Below, piece by piece: positions 1 through 9,503 of a stretch of DNA of 64,000 nucleotides (position 1 is its first letter; each line of letters starts with the position of its first letter). The notes below the pieces were generated by a model. That model saw only the letters and a program-made list of their open reading frames with translations, did no database searches and was not told the origin of the DNA. A program made the translations under genes and the position numbers. The stretch comes from Spirosoma sp. 48-14 (GTDB lineage: Bacteria > Bacteroidota > Bacteroidia > Cytophagales > Spirosomataceae): assembly GCF_001898575.1 (NCBI RefSeq), contig NZ_MKUD01000058.1:1-64000 (forward strand), written 5' to 3'.

Positions 1-220
1 GCTTCCCGAATGGCTAAGGCTTTCAGATCGTACTCCAGGCGTTTGTTGTTCTCCCCCAGGGCACCATAGCTAACGGCAATGTTGCTGTACGATAGGGCCA
101 GATCAGGATGGGTAGCAGGCAACACCGCTTCCCGAATGACTAAGGCTTTCAGATCGTACTCCAAGGCTTTTCTATTTTCGCCCAAAGCCCAATAAATAGT
201 TGAAATATTACTATAAAGTA
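1..220 (-). repeat. tandem 126-bp TPR-coding repeat
   Basis: The stretch starting at base 1 (gcttcccgaatggctaagg) recurs at base 127 with few changes, a period of 126 bp or 42 codons, equal to one kinesin-light-chain-type TPR unit. Similarity is strongest over the first 50 bases of each unit and fades after about 200. The array probably continues beyond the window edge. Confidence 0.8.
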
Positions 221-2276
221 TTGTTACCGGACCGTTTTGGTCTTCCTGAAAAACGGTTAACAACTCATCTCCATAAATCAGGTAAGGCTGCGCGTCAAGC
301 GGATTAGTATTGCCAACTTGGTAAAATAACCTTGTGGTTGCATCAAGCAGGTTTTCACAATTGTCATACGTTGGTTTCAGCTTCTCTAATACTACCCACT
401 GTACCAACCCATGTATTGAGAAATACCCCGCTCCCGGATTATCCAACCAGGCGGTTAATGCCAGTTTTTTTAACTGGGAAGTTAACGCCCTTTGGTCATC
501 GGGCGTTGTAAGGTTTAACAGATCGCGTAGGTGCTGAATGGGAATGTCAACGGCGGGCAGTACAGCAAAATACCGTAGCAGTTGCTTCTGGCCTTCAGGT
601 AGCGAGTCGGTATTGAACAGATCCAACAGGATACTGTAGATAGTTTTAGCCTGCTCATCCGCTTCGTCGGGGTAATTGATTTCATCATCGCCATACCGCT
701 TTTTATCAACGATGGTTTTTACGGCGTCCAGCGTCAGCAAGTCATTCCGGCGTATCTGGATCACAATGACCTCAATCAGTTTCGGATGGTAAAATGCTTT
801 GTGCAGAATGGCTTCGACCAACGTTGTTTCACCAGGCAGCAATGGTCGCCCGTACAGCTTCGTAAACAATTGCAGGGCGTCGGGCTTAGGCAGTGCTTTA
901 ACGGGTATCAGTTGGTGAGCCAGCACAAATCGGTCGGGTCGGGCGCGGCTTGTAACCAGGACTGTCGCATGCAGGCTTTCGAGGACTTCTTTTCGGGCCA
1001 GCAGGTCGGTTGGGTTGTTGGCATTATCCAGTACTAGCAGCACGTTGGGAACATGGCGCAAAACCTCCAGCAACCCAAGAAAATTTTCTTCCGCAGTCTG
1101 GTTCGCGTCATACGTAAAGGGCACGTCTGTCGATGTACCCAACTGGCTGAGCATGGCCTGCGCAATGGTATCGACCACTTCAACAAATGCAATATGTGCA
1201 TACTGTTCGGCATTCCGGCTGATGTACGCTCTGGCCAGCGTCGATTTGCCAATACCACCCATACCCTGCAAAATAAGCAGTCGGTGATGCTCGAATTGCT
1301 GTTTTATATCACTCAATTCACCCTCACGACCAACGAAATTAGTTAGATCGTAATGCGGAAATCGGTTGAGGTATTTCGAACGGGTCGGGGTTGCGGGCTG
1401 GAGTCTGTCTACTTTTTTATGCAGTTGCTCCAGGCTCTCATTGGATTGCTCTACACCTGTCTGTACCGTACCGAGCTGGTTTCCGAACTGAATCAGCAGG
1501 TCGAGTAGCTCATCCAGCCGCAGCATCACTTCGTCAAATCGTTCGGCCAGGGGTTGCATGGCAAGGCTAATCTGATTCGCCAGTTCAGTCAGTTGGCCCA
1601 CTGATAGTGTAATTTCGGGCACCTTGGCCTTCAGTTCCAGTAACAAATCGGTTTGAATAATCGTACTCAGCCGACTGTTTGTTTTAAGGTCTTCGGTAAA
1701 AAAAGCACATAGCAACTCATACCAGTCAACCGATTTATCGTCATCTGTCCAGCCCGTCCGAATCGCTCGTTTCAGGTCATCTTCGGCGCATAAGTTGGCC
1801 TCCTCAAACTCGTGCAATACGCTTTCACGCAGTTGTTGTTTTAGCTCAAGTACGCGCTCCTGCGCCGGTTGGCCCTTAGGTTGCAGTAAAAACCGATACA
1901 CCTCATCGGCCGGATTGGCCTGTGCTATAAATTGTGCCGTCTTCAGTTCCTTCAGCTGTTTTTTCAGGTAACTGATTATCTCTTTCAGATCATAGGTAGG
2001 CAGATGAAACCGACGGTCGATCCAATTATATTTTTTATACAGCAAGGTTTTACACGCCATGAGCGTAGCCTTCAGATAGGCTTCCCGTACGGCCCGCTGA
2101 ATATCGTGATTGACAGGAGGTTCAATCTGGTTCTTTAACCGCTCGTAAATAACCTCTCCTGTTTTGCATAAAAGCACATCACTCCGATTGCCAAGCCATC
2201 CCCCAATTATACTGCTGATAATTTGAGAGGTAGCTAAACTTTGAGTAATCAGGCTTACGGTAATTGGTTCGAACAT
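1..2276 (-). CDS. NB-ARC/TPR STAND ATPase (5' part of gene; 3' end outside window)
   Basis: The frame is open from the ATG at 2276 to the window edge, giving about 758 residues with no stop. The N-terminal 330 residues match no family I know; they are helical-looking, with a leucine-rich stretch at about 200-290. A perfect P-loop GMGGIGKST lies at residues 338-346, followed by a Walker B-like VLLVLDNA about 75 residues later and a helical winged-helix-like stretch. The visible C-terminal end is made of tetratricopeptide repeats of 42 residues (LEYDLKALAIRE type). This is the layout of STAND NTPases, which couple ligand sensing by the repeats to nucleotide-driven oligomerisation; bacterial members act in signalling or phage defence. 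The role here is inferred only. It is transcribed away from the gene at 2388. No defence partner is visible in the window, but the downstream side is missing. Confidence 0.85.
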   Translation of the reverse strand, partial: MFEPITVSLITQSLATSQIISSIIGGWLGNRSDVLLCKTGEVIYERLKNQIEPPVNHDIQRAVREAYLKATLMACKTLLYKKYNWIDRRFHLPTYDLKEIISYLKKQLKELKTAQFIAQANPADEVYRFLLQPKGQPAQERVLELKQQLRESVLHEFEEANLCAEDDLKRAIRTGWTDDDKSVDWYELLCAFFTEDLKTNSRLSTIIQTDLLLELKAKVPEITLSVGQLTELANQISLAMQPLAERFDEVMLRLDELLDLLIQFGNQLGTVQTGVEQSNESLEQLHKKVDRLQPATPTRSKYLNRFPHYDLTNFVGREGELSDIKQQFEHHRLLILQGMGGIGKSTLARAYISRNAEQYAHIAFVEVVDTIAQAMLSQLGTSTDVPFTYDANQTAEENFLGLLEVLRHVPNVLLVLDNANNPTDLLARKEVLESLHATVLVTSRARPDRFVLAHQLIPVKALPKPDALQLFTKLYGRPLLPGETTLVEAILHKAFYHPKLIEVIVIQIRRNDLLTLDAVKTIVDKKRYGDDEINYPDEADEQAKTIYSILLDLFNTDSLPEGQKQLLRYFAVLPAVDIPIQHLRDLLNLTTPDDQRALTSQLKKLALTAWLDNPGAGYFSIHGLVQWVVLEKLKPTYDNCENLLDATTRLFYQVGNTNPLDAQPYLIYGDELLTVFQEDQNGPVTILYSNISTIYWALGENRKALEYDLKALVIREAVLPATHPDLALSYSNIAVSYGALGENNKRLEYDLKALAIRE

Positions 2277-2387
2277 GGTGGATAAACGGTATAGAAACGT
2301 TCCTGAAAATTAACGATTTTGCAACCGATTTGACAACTCAATTTATCCGGGAACGTTATAAGGACGACCATCTATTCGCGACCTCAA

Positions 2388-2948
2388 ATGCCTATACATA
2401 AGCCGAGCGGAAATTTCATTACTGGACTACTCACCGTTCTATTGTTACTTGTTCAACTGGGGAGCTACGCCCAAAGTCGACGCGACGACGATACCTCTCA
2501 TTATCGTACAGTTCCTATTCCTGCTCACCTGCTCCCGATCGAACGGGCTTATGGCTCTTCCTCGCTGGGAAGTGTTTATTTTTATGGTGGTAAAAAGCTG
2601 TCGTCGCCTTATTCGCTGGAAATACCCTTCTACGAACTGAACGACCCGGAGGTGAGTCATCGGTTTAAGGCGTTTCGAACGTTAACGACATTGGGGCGTT
2701 TGACGGCGCTGGTCCCGCTGGCGTATATCATTTTGAGTAGCAACAAAAGTAATGGCACGTACTGGACCGTTTATGGCGGCTCTATCGCTGCAACGCTCAC
2801 CTTCACGATTGTGGGTAATGGGCAAATCAACAAAGCAGTAACCCGTTATAATGCGCTTCTTCGGCAGCCCCGGCTTGGCTTTTCTGCTGCTCCCGTACCG
2901 CTGACAGGTATGCACGCCATAGGTGCAGGTGTAGCCTGGTCATTTTAA
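2388..2948 (+). CDS. exported protein of unknown function, 186 aa
   Basis: I do not recognise the family. The N-terminus looks like a signal peptide, with a hydrophobic core at about residues 11-24 (ITGLLTVLLLLVQL) ending near YAQS. Two further hydrophobic stretches at about 103-117 and 130-145 suggest that the mature protein contacts or spans a membrane. The ATG at 2388 follows a 111-bp gap from the divergent NB-ARC gene, so the two promoters probably share that gap. The next gene, an M28 peptidase, starts 73 bp downstream on the same strand, so cotranscription is possible. The reading frame is uninterrupted and the codon use resembles the neighbours. Confidence 0.65.
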   Translation: MPIHKPSGNFITGLLTVLLLLVQLGSYAQSRRDDDTSHYRTVPIPAHLLPIERAYGSSSLGSVYFYGGKKLSSPYSLEIPFYELNDPEVSHRFKAFRTLTTLGRLTALVPLAYIILSSNKSNGTYWTVYGGSIAATLTFTIVGNGQINKAVTRYNALLRQPRLGFSAAPVPLTGMHAIGAGVAWSF

Positions 2949-3021
2949 GCAGTAACCCCCTTTTATTTCCGAGGATGGCGCTTTTTTGTTAGTTTAGCTA
3001 GTCCAATCATCAAACAAACTC

Positions 3022-4410
3022 ATGCGCACGACTACCTTAGCGTCCTTCCTCTTTTTTGCGTTTCTTTTCTCCCCATTTGTCAATGCTCAAACTGCCATCA
3101 TTAACCGTGACCAGCAAATCGCTGATCTGGTAGCCCAAATTTCGGCCGACAGTTTACGGGCACATATCAACGGTCTGGTCAGCTTTGGTACCCGTCATAC
3201 GCTAAGTGTACCGGCCGACGCTTCCGCTCAGGTTAGCAAAAAAGGACTTGGTGCTGCCCGGCAATGGATTCTGGGCAAATTCAACCAATACGCCAAACAG
3301 TCGAACGGACGCATGACCGCCACGCTCGATACGTGGACGCTCCAGCCCGACGGTCGCCGGGTCGACAAACCCGCCAACATGGGGAATGTGATGGCCACCC
3401 TTAAAGGTACTGACCCCAACGACAACCGGATTTTTATAGTTCAGGGACATATGGATAGCCGGGTTACCAACGTCATGAACCGCGAGTCGGATGCGCCGGG
3501 CGCAAATGACGATGGATCTGGAACGGCTGCCGTTATTGAACTGTGCCGGGTCATGAGCAAATCGTCGTTTCCGGCTACAGTCATCTTCGTCACTCTAACC
3601 GGCGAAGAACAGGGCTTGCTGGGCGCTGAACACCTCTCCGAACGTGCACTTAAGGAAAACTGGAATGTAGAAGCGGTGCTGAACAACGATATTATGGGCA
3701 GCAATAACAGCAGCGATACCCGCATCATCGACAATACCCGGTTGCGTGTGTTTAGCGAAGGGTTACCATCGAGTCTGCTGAAAGATACAACCGGACGCAT
3801 CGGACAGATTCAGCGGTTTGGCAACGAAAACGACGGAAAGGCGCGTACCCTGGCCCGTTACCTGAAAGAAATTGGCGAACGCTACGTCGAAAATCTGGAA
3901 GTGGTTATGGTTTACCGGAATGATCGGTATCTGCGTGGTGGCGACCATACACCCTATGTTCAACGCGGTTTTGCAGCCGTTCGAATCACTGAAATGAACG
4001 AGAACTACGAACACCAGCATCAGGATTTGCGTACCGAAAATGGGGTTGAATACGGCGATTATCCGAAGTTTATGGATTTTGAATACCTGCGCAAAAACAC
4101 GGCTGTCAACCTGGCAACGCTGGCAAATCTGGCCAAAGCACCCGCTGTTCCTCAGAAAGTAACGGTCGATGTTCGAAACCTGACCAATGCTACCGTGCTC
4201 TATTGGCAGGCTCCGCAGGCGGGCAAAGTAAAAGGGTATTATGTGCTGATGCGTGAAACGTACTGGCCGTTCTGGCAGAAGAAGTTCTTCACCACCAAAC
4301 TTGGCATGACACTCCCCTTCTCGAAGGATAACTATTATTTCGCCGTGCAGGCCGTGAGCGAAGATGGCAATGAAAGTCTGCCTGTAATCCCGGTCCCGAA
4401 TCTGCGGTAA
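3022..4410 (+). CDS. secreted M28 family zinc metallopeptidase
   Basis: Co-catalytic two-zinc exopeptidase, expected to release amino acids from peptides in the periplasm or outside the cell. A signal peptide covers residues 1-22 (ends FVNAQ). Zinc ligands of the M28 fold are all visible: His143 in GHMDS, Asp163/164 in GANDDGSG, the Glu195-Glu196 pair in TGEEQGLLG, Asp223 in NNDIMG and His331/His333 in YEHQHQ. The last 80 residues after about 375 look like a small fibronectin III-like beta domain (VLYWQAP, YYFAVQAVSEDGN), common in secreted members. The length of 462 residues is normal. It is followed by an exported aminotransferase and an S9 peptidase on the same strand, suggesting a peptide-use group. 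Substrate is unknown. Confidence 0.9.
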   Translation: MRTTTLASFLFFAFLFSPFVNAQTAIINRDQQIADLVAQISADSLRAHINGLVSFGTRHTLSVPADASAQVSKKGLGAARQWILGKFNQYAKQSNGRMTATLDTWTLQPDGRRVDKPANMGNVMATLKGTDPNDNRIFIVQGHMDSRVTNVMNRESDAPGANDDGSGTAAVIELCRVMSKSSFPATVIFVTLTGEEQGLLGAEHLSERALKENWNVEAVLNNDIMGSNNSSDTRIIDNTRLRVFSEGLPSSLLKDTTGRIGQIQRFGNENDGKARTLARYLKEIGERYVENLEVVMVYRNDRYLRGGDHTPYVQRGFAAVRITEMNENYEHQHQDLRTENGVEYGDYPKFMDFEYLRKNTAVNLATLANLAKAPAVPQKVTVDVRNLTNATVLYWQAPQAGKVKGYYVLMRETYWPFWQKKFFTTKLGMTLPFSKDNYYFAVQAVSEDGNESLPVIPVPNLR

Positions 4411-4438
4411 AATGAACCAACTACCTCTTTTAGTATAA

Positions 4439-4504
4439 CCCCGTTGAGGTCAAAGGTTTATAGAAATAAAGATCATCGCTATAGACATTTGCCCCCCAGC
4501 GGGG
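4439..4504. repeat. imperfect intergenic inverted repeat
   Basis: Arms 4439-4463 and 4479-4504 pair over about 25 bases with roughly five mismatches; the outer parts are ccccgttgagg and cccagcgggg. It lies in the gap between the M28 peptidase and the aminotransferase gene, and could form a transcript hairpin. Confidence 0.6.
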
Positions 4505-4551
4505 TCATACCAAATCACTGAAGCACTCCTTGATAAAACCACCGTACTATC

Positions 4552-5832
4552 ATGCCCAATCTCTCCAAACGTCAGTTTCTAAAATCCCTTGCCGGGGCTA
4601 CAACCGTACTGGCCGGTGAATGGGCGGCACTGGGCGAAACCTTGGCAGGCTCAGCTTATGTAAAGCCCGAAATACTGGCAATGGATGACAGTTTCTGGAC
4701 AAAAATCCGGGCGGCTTATCCCGTTACGAAGGAGTTCATTCAGCTCGAAAACGGCTATTATTCGCTGGCGGCTCAGCCTGTTCTCGACAGTTACCTGAAA
4801 CACATTCAGCAGATTAATTCGGTATCGTCCTATTATATGCGGACGCGCCAGTTCGACGATAAACGGGCGTCGCAAACGCAGCTTGCCAATCTGTTAGGCT
4901 GCTCACCTGACGAGCTAATTATTACACGCAATACAACCGAATCGCTGGATACGGTAATAGCCGGATTGACCTGGAAAGCGGGCGACGAAGTAATTATGGC
5001 CCAGCAGGATTATGGCGCAATGCTCGATATGTTCAAGCTTCAGGCCCGTCGGCATGGCATCGTCAACCGGATGATCTCGGTTCCGGCCCACCCAAAATCG
5101 GATGACGAGATTGTCAGTGCCTACGAAAAAGCCATTACGCCAAAGACCAGGCTACTAATGGTTTGCCATATGGTGAACATCACCGGACATATTCTGCCCA
5201 TTCAGAAAATTACGGAAATGGCCCATCGGCATGGTGTAGAGGTGATGGTCGATGGAGCCCATGCGTTCGCTCAATTGAACTTTAAAATCGGCGATCTGGG
5301 CGGTTGCGACTATTATGCCAGTAGCCTGCACAAATGGCTGGGCACTCCGCTCGGCGCCGGAATGCTTTACGTCCGTAAAGACAAAATTAAAGGTATCTGG
5401 CCGCTCTTTGCCGACAGCAGTTTTGCCGATGACGATATTCGAAAACTGAATCATACCGGAACCCACCCGGTAGCTACCGATTTAGCCATTCAGGACGCTA
5501 TTCAGTTTCACCAAAGCATTGGTATTGAGCGGAAAGAAGCCCGATTACGCTACCTGCAACGCTACTGGACCGACCAGATTCGTCACCATCCGGGAATTGT
5601 TCTGAACACCCCCGACGACCCAGCCCGCTCCTGTGCTATTGCCAACGTCGGCCTGGAAAAAATTGCTCCTGCTGATCTGGCTAAAACCCTGTTTAATAAA
5701 TACAAAATTTTTACGGTTGCCATCGATAGCCCGGCAGCTAGTGTGCGCGGCATTCGGGTGACTCCACACGTTTATACCACTACTGCCGAGTTGGATGCCT
5801 TTGTAAAAGCCCTGAAAGAACTGGCGGCCTAA
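4552..5832 (+). CDS. exported class V aminotransferase-like PLP enzyme
   Basis: PLP-dependent fold type I enzyme of the aminotransferase class V group (isopenicillin N epimerase / cysteine desulfurase-like). The PLP-binding lysine is Lys261 in SSLHKWLGTPLG, preceded by the cofactor Asp in VMVDGAHAF. The N-terminus SKRQFLKSLAG followed by a hydrophobic stretch resembles a Tat signal with Lys-Arg in place of the twin arginine, so export is likely but not certain. At 426 residues the length is typical. It lies 33 bp before an S9 peptidase, probably in one transcript. The precise reaction (epimerase, desulfurase or lyase) cannot be read from the sequence; isopenicillin epimerase labels on such proteins are usually only by homology. 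Confidence 0.85.
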   Translation: MPNLSKRQFLKSLAGATTVLAGEWAALGETLAGSAYVKPEILAMDDSFWTKIRAAYPVTKEFIQLENGYYSLAAQPVLDSYLKHIQQINSVSSYYMRTRQFDDKRASQTQLANLLGCSPDELIITRNTTESLDTVIAGLTWKAGDEVIMAQQDYGAMLDMFKLQARRHGIVNRMISVPAHPKSDDEIVSAYEKAITPKTRLLMVCHMVNITGHILPIQKITEMAHRHGVEVMVDGAHAFAQLNFKIGDLGGCDYYASSLHKWLGTPLGAGMLYVRKDKIKGIWPLFADSSFADDDIRKLNHTGTHPVATDLAIQDAIQFHQSIGIERKEARLRYLQRYWTDQIRHHPGIVLNTPDDPARSCAIANVGLEKIAPADLAKTLFNKYKIFTVAIDSPAASVRGIRVTPHVYTTTAELDAFVKALKELAA

Positions 5833-5865
5833 CTTCCTTCTTATCAACCGACTATCATTTCGATT

Positions 5866-7860
5866 ATGAAAACCTATTCGCTTCTTATTGGCTCCCTATG
5901 CCTGTTAAGTTTGACAGGCATAGCGCAAACCCCTGGCAAAAAACGACCGATTTCGCCCAAAGATATGTACCGACTACAAACCGTCAGCGATCCACAGGTA
6001 TCGCCCGATGGCAAGTGGATCAGCTACGGCCTATCTACCGTCGATACAACGAAGGACAAGCGTAATTCAGACCTGTGGATGGTCAGTTGGGACGGTAAAG
6101 AAACGGTTCAGCTTACCAACAGCCCTGACGGAGAATCAAGGGCCCGGTTCAGTCCCGATGGAAAATACCTTTCGTTTGTATCGGCCCGGCAGGGCGCTAC
6201 CAAGGGGCAGATCTGGCTGATGGATCGTCGCGGTGGCGAAGCGAAAAAATTAACCGATCTGAAAACCGATCTGGAAGATTACGATTGGTCGCCGGATGGT
6301 AAAAAGATCGCCCTGGTGCTGCGCGACCCCGATTATGCGGACTCGGCCAAAACCAAAGTTCGGAAGCCTTACGTACTGGATCGTTACCACTTCAAGGCCG
6401 ACATTAAAGGGTATCTGGAACGCAGCCCGGTTCATTTATACGTCTTCGATCTGGCCACTAAAAAGCTGGATACGCTGACTACGGGCGCTTATGATGAAAC
6501 TTCACCTGTATGGTCGCCGGATGGGCAGTACCTGGCATTCGTCAGCAATCGAACTGAAGACCCCGACCGGAACGAGAATACCGACATCTACGTCATCGCG
6601 GCTCAAAAAGGTGCCCAGATGAAGCAACTGACTACCTGGACAGGCTCGGATAATAATCCCGCCTGGAGCCCCGACGGGAAACGAATCGCCTATTTGCGCT
6701 CTACCTCGTCGAGCAATTTCATCATGTACGATCAGCCGGTCCTGTGTGTTGTCGCCCGCGATGGTGGTGAACCTACCTTACTGTCCAAATCGCTGGACCG
6801 TCCGGTACGAACGCCCATCTGGGCCAAGGATGGCCAAAGTATTGGTGTCATCGTGCAGGACGACCGCCAGGCCTATATTGGTCAGTACACCCTCGATGGT
6901 AAATTCAGTAAAGTAACCAGTGGCAACCGGGTATTCAGCAACCTCAGTGCCAGCACCGCCGGAAACTGGGTAACCCTCATGAGCGAACCGCAAGTACCCG
7001 GCGAAGTGTACGCCATCGAGTCGGGCAATAGTCGTCGGCTTACTCATGTACACGACGCCTTTCTGGAGCCTCTCGAACTGGCAACAGTAGAAGGGTATAC
7101 CTCGAAAAGCAAAGACGGTACGCAGGTTTCGAATGTATTGTACCGACCCGCCAACACGCCTGCCGGAAAAAAGCTACCAACCATCTTCTATATTCACGGA
7201 GGCCCTGTATCACAGGATGAGTTTTCATTTGACCTGACTCGTCAGCTTCTGGCAGCCGGTGGCTATGCCGTGGTTGCTGTTAATTACCGGGGAAGCAACG
7301 GCCGTGGGATCGACTTCACCAAAGCCATCTATGCCGACTGGGGCAATAAAGAAGTGCAGGATATTCTGGGCGCGGCCGATTATCTGGTTGAAAAAGGCAT
7401 TGCTGATCCTGATCGGTTAGGTATTGGCGGCTGGAGCTACGGTGGTATTCTGACCAACTATACAATTGCTACCGACACCCGGTTTAAAGCCGCTGCCAGC
7501 GGTGCCGGAAGTTCACTGCAACTGAGCATGTACGGCATCGATCAGTATACCAACCAATATGAAAATGAACTGGGCGCTCCCTGGAAAAACCCCGAAAAAT
7601 GGCTGAAGCTGTCGTATCCATTCCTGAAAGCCGATCGGATCAAAACCCCGACGCTGTTTATGGCCGGAGAGAAAGACTTCAATGTCCCCGCAGCCGGTAG
7701 TGAGCAAATGTTTCAGGCGCTCCGCTCGCTGGGCATTCCAACGCAGCTCATTATTTACCCCGGCCAGTTTCACGGTATTACCGTACCCAGCTATCAGAAA
7801 GACCGGGTTGATCGGTATTTGCAGTGGTTTGATAAATATTTAAAACCCAAAAACCTTTAA
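5866..7860 (+). CDS. secreted S9 family prolyl oligopeptidase-like peptidase
   Basis: Serine peptidase with an N-terminal beta-propeller and a C-terminal alpha/beta hydrolase domain, 664 residues. A signal peptide covers about 1-21 (ends TGIAQ). The propeller shows repeated SPDGK motifs (WD40-like/TolB repeats) at about residues 45-300. The hydrolase domain starts near 410; the triad is Ser524 in GWSYGG, Asp604 in AGEKDFNVP and His636 in QFHG, all in the family order. Such enzymes act in the periplasm or outside the cell on short peptides, often after proline or with acyl-aminoacyl preference. The gene follows the exported aminotransferase by 33 bp. Specificity cannot be told from the sequence. 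Confidence 0.93.
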   Translation: MKTYSLLIGSLCLLSLTGIAQTPGKKRPISPKDMYRLQTVSDPQVSPDGKWISYGLSTVDTTKDKRNSDLWMVSWDGKETVQLTNSPDGESRARFSPDGKYLSFVSARQGATKGQIWLMDRRGGEAKKLTDLKTDLEDYDWSPDGKKIALVLRDPDYADSAKTKVRKPYVLDRYHFKADIKGYLERSPVHLYVFDLATKKLDTLTTGAYDETSPVWSPDGQYLAFVSNRTEDPDRNENTDIYVIAAQKGAQMKQLTTWTGSDNNPAWSPDGKRIAYLRSTSSSNFIMYDQPVLCVVARDGGEPTLLSKSLDRPVRTPIWAKDGQSIGVIVQDDRQAYIGQYTLDGKFSKVTSGNRVFSNLSASTAGNWVTLMSEPQVPGEVYAIESGNSRRLTHVHDAFLEPLELATVEGYTSKSKDGTQVSNVLYRPANTPAGKKLPTIFYIHGGPVSQDEFSFDLTRQLLAAGGYAVVAVNYRGSNGRGIDFTKAIYADWGNKEVQDILGAADYLVEKGIADPDRLGIGGWSYGGILTNYTIATDTRFKAAASGAGSSLQLSMYGIDQYTNQYENELGAPWKNPEKWLKLSYPFLKADRIKTPTLFMAGEKDFNVPAAGSEQMFQALRSLGIPTQLIIYPGQFHGITVPSYQKDRVDRYLQWFDKYLKPKNL

Positions 7861-7999
7861 TTTCCGTTAACCTATACAGAGAACCGTGCATCAAAAAGTC
7901 GGTAACTTGCGTACTATTTAGTGTTGCATTATTCGTTTTTTTTGTAGTTTACAGTTCCTTGTTCTGTTTTAACTCAGAATCCCTAAAAATCAACTGATT

Positions 8000-8452
8000 A
8001 TGAAGCGTTACGTTTATCACCTGTATGTAGTCTGCCTGGTGGTGTCCTTTGTAGGCCTGGTTTCCTGTAGTAAAAGTGATCCCGCACCTGCCTCACCTGT
8101 TGTAGGGCGCTGGACGTTAAACAAAGGGGTACTAAGTGGTTTTCCAACATCCGCCACCTCGAATGTAAATGGAGCCGGTATCGATCTCTATTACTTCGAA
8201 TCGTACGGTTCAACCATCGATATTTTTTCTGACAATACATTTAATGAAAACTATCGTTCAGCAGTTGTTGATGATGCTACCGGGACATGGGATTTTAGCA
8301 GTAATACATTGACTCTGAAGTATGATGCAGGTGGGCAAGATACTTACACATATGCTAAAAATAAAAATATTGAAGAACTAACTATAACCACACCAGCACC
8401 TTACACTCTGGGTACGGCAGTAGGTAAAGTTCAGCTAGTTTATCGGAAGTAA
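8000..8452 (+). CDS. lipocalin-like lipoprotein, 150 aa
   Basis: Small lipoprotein. A signal peptide is followed by a lipobox LVSC with the lipidated Cys23. The mature part starts with a serine/proline linker, then VVGRWTLNKG and a run of alternating beta strands (STIDIFSDNTF, GTWDFSSNTLTLKYD), which is the pattern of the lipocalin-like family common in Bacteroidota. No enzyme motif is seen and the function is unknown. It has its own terminator at 8477-8505 and a 139-bp upstream gap, so it is probably a single-gene unit. Confidence 0.8.
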   Translation: MKRYVYHLYVVCLVVSFVGLVSCSKSDPAPASPVVGRWTLNKGVLSGFPTSATSNVNGAGIDLYYFESYGSTIDIFSDNTFNENYRSAVVDDATGTWDFSSNTLTLKYDAGGQDTYTYAKNKNIEELTITTPAPYTLGTAVGKVQLVYRK

Positions 8453-8476
8453 CCATTACCTTAGTAAGCATTCATG

Positions 8477-8505
8477 AAGCCAGTGAAAATTCACTGGCTT
8501 TTTTT
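8477..8505 (+). terminator. intrinsic terminator after the lipocalin-like gene
   Basis: Perfect 10-bp stem aagccagtga/tcactggctt with a four-base loop, followed directly by a T run. It lies 24 bases after the stop codon of the lipoprotein gene. Confidence 0.9.
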
Positions 8506-8612
8506 ATTAACGCCCCACTTCCTCACTATTTCAGGAAATTCAGGTAGCCTTTCGCTTGATGTGGGTTGGGTTAGGGAGAACTATGTCCAATTTTCAAAAA
8601 ATCCAACTTCGT

Positions 8613-8879
8613 ATGAAAAAGGCAGTAGTTATTGCATCCTTGCTGGTCGGATTAGCCAGCCTGGATAGTCAGGCGCAAACAACGCCCCAAAGTCAGAATA
8701 GTCGCCCAAACCGAGACTCAACGACCAGCGGTTCCATGAACAATACGAATAACCGTCGTCAGCCATCAACGATGCAATCCGATTCGGGTACGTCGACCTT
8801 ACCGGGAAACAGTGGAACGAATCGAAGGAACCGCACAGCACCCAATCGAACTGGTACACCACGGCGGGATACGACTTAG
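8613..8879 (+). CDS. small secreted low-complexity protein, 88 aa
   Basis: A signal peptide (MKKAVVIASLLVGLA, ending near SQAQ) is followed by about 65 residues rich in Ser, Thr, Asn, Arg and Pro with no predicted fold. The ATG at 8613 was chosen because it begins a classical signal peptide; the frame is open 57 bases further upstream, but that part looks non-coding. Similar small exported disordered proteins are common in this group and have no known role. The coding call rests on the signal peptide and clean frame only. Confidence 0.55.
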   Translation: MKKAVVIASLLVGLASLDSQAQTTPQSQNSRPNRDSTTSGSMNNTNNRRQPSTMQSDSGTSTLPGNSGTNRRNRTAPNRTGTPRRDTT

Positions 8880-9004
8880 CCGTATCAGTCAATAGCCGCA
8901 AAACCGTTACGATTCAGGAACCTGAGCTACTTTTCGGGTACCTGAGTCGTACGTCGCCTTATATCAGACCCTCTCCTCTTTTGTATTTGTATTGCTCAAC
9001 GCCT

Positions 9005-9487
9005 ATGTTGCCCACAACGTTTTACGAACAAATCCGCGCTAACTTCAAGCAACCTAAGCTACTGATCATTGACAACGACACCGATCATAGCCCATTGATT
9101 GCCAAAGCCATGCAGCAATGCCTACCCGAAGTTGCGCTGGTTTATGTAAATCAGCCCGACCAGGCAATCCACTTGCTTCGGGAATGGAGTACGCAGGAAT
9201 GGGAATTACCAAAACTGATTTTACAGGATTTATTTCTGCCTACCCGCGACGATGGCTGGAATGTACTGCGCCAGATCAAAGCATTACCAGCGGCCTGCAA
9301 TCGCATACCTGTAGTGATTCTCAGTTCATCGAGCCAACGGACGGACGTAGACGAAGCCTACCAGCAGGGCATAGCTTCCTACCTGATCAAACCCGTCGAT
9401 TTGCGGGGTTGGCTTCGGTACTTTATGGCGCTACGCTCATACTGGTGGGAAACCGCCACCCTGCCGCCCGTCCAGTTTTCAGTCTGA
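9005..9487 (+). CDS. single-domain response regulator
   Basis: Stand-alone receiver domain, 160 residues. The acidic pocket is Asp23/Asp25 in IIDNDTD, the phosphoacceptor Asp75 in LQDLFLP, the conserved Ser107 in VILSSSS and Lys129 in LIKP. No output domain follows. It probably acts in a phosphorelay or by protein contact. The ATG at 9005 was preferred to an upstream in-frame start because only eight unsupported residues would be added. It is convergent with a LytTR-receiver gene whose stop is 16 bp away. No kinase is adjacent. Confidence 0.85.
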   Translation: MLPTTFYEQIRANFKQPKLLIIDNDTDHSPLIAKAMQQCLPEVALVYVNQPDQAIHLLREWSTQEWELPKLILQDLFLPTRDDGWNVLRQIKALPAACNRIPVVILSSSSQRTDVDEAYQQGIASYLIKPVDLRGWLRYFMALRSYWWETATLPPVQFSV

Positions 9488-9500
9488 CAAGCGGCAGGGT
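9459..9500. terminator. candidate shared hairpin between convergent genes
   Basis: Perfect 10-bp stem accctgccgc (9459-9468) with gcggcagggt (9491-9500), overlapping the end of the response-regulator gene. The loop is 22 bases and a strong T run is missing on both strands, so termination is inferred from position. Confidence 0.5.
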
Positions 9501-9503
9501 TAA

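Noticed and set aside
334-1346. Several plus-strand open frames of 67-97 codons within the first gene
   Set aside because: They overlap the NB-ARC gene on the other strand and have no family motif or signal peptide.
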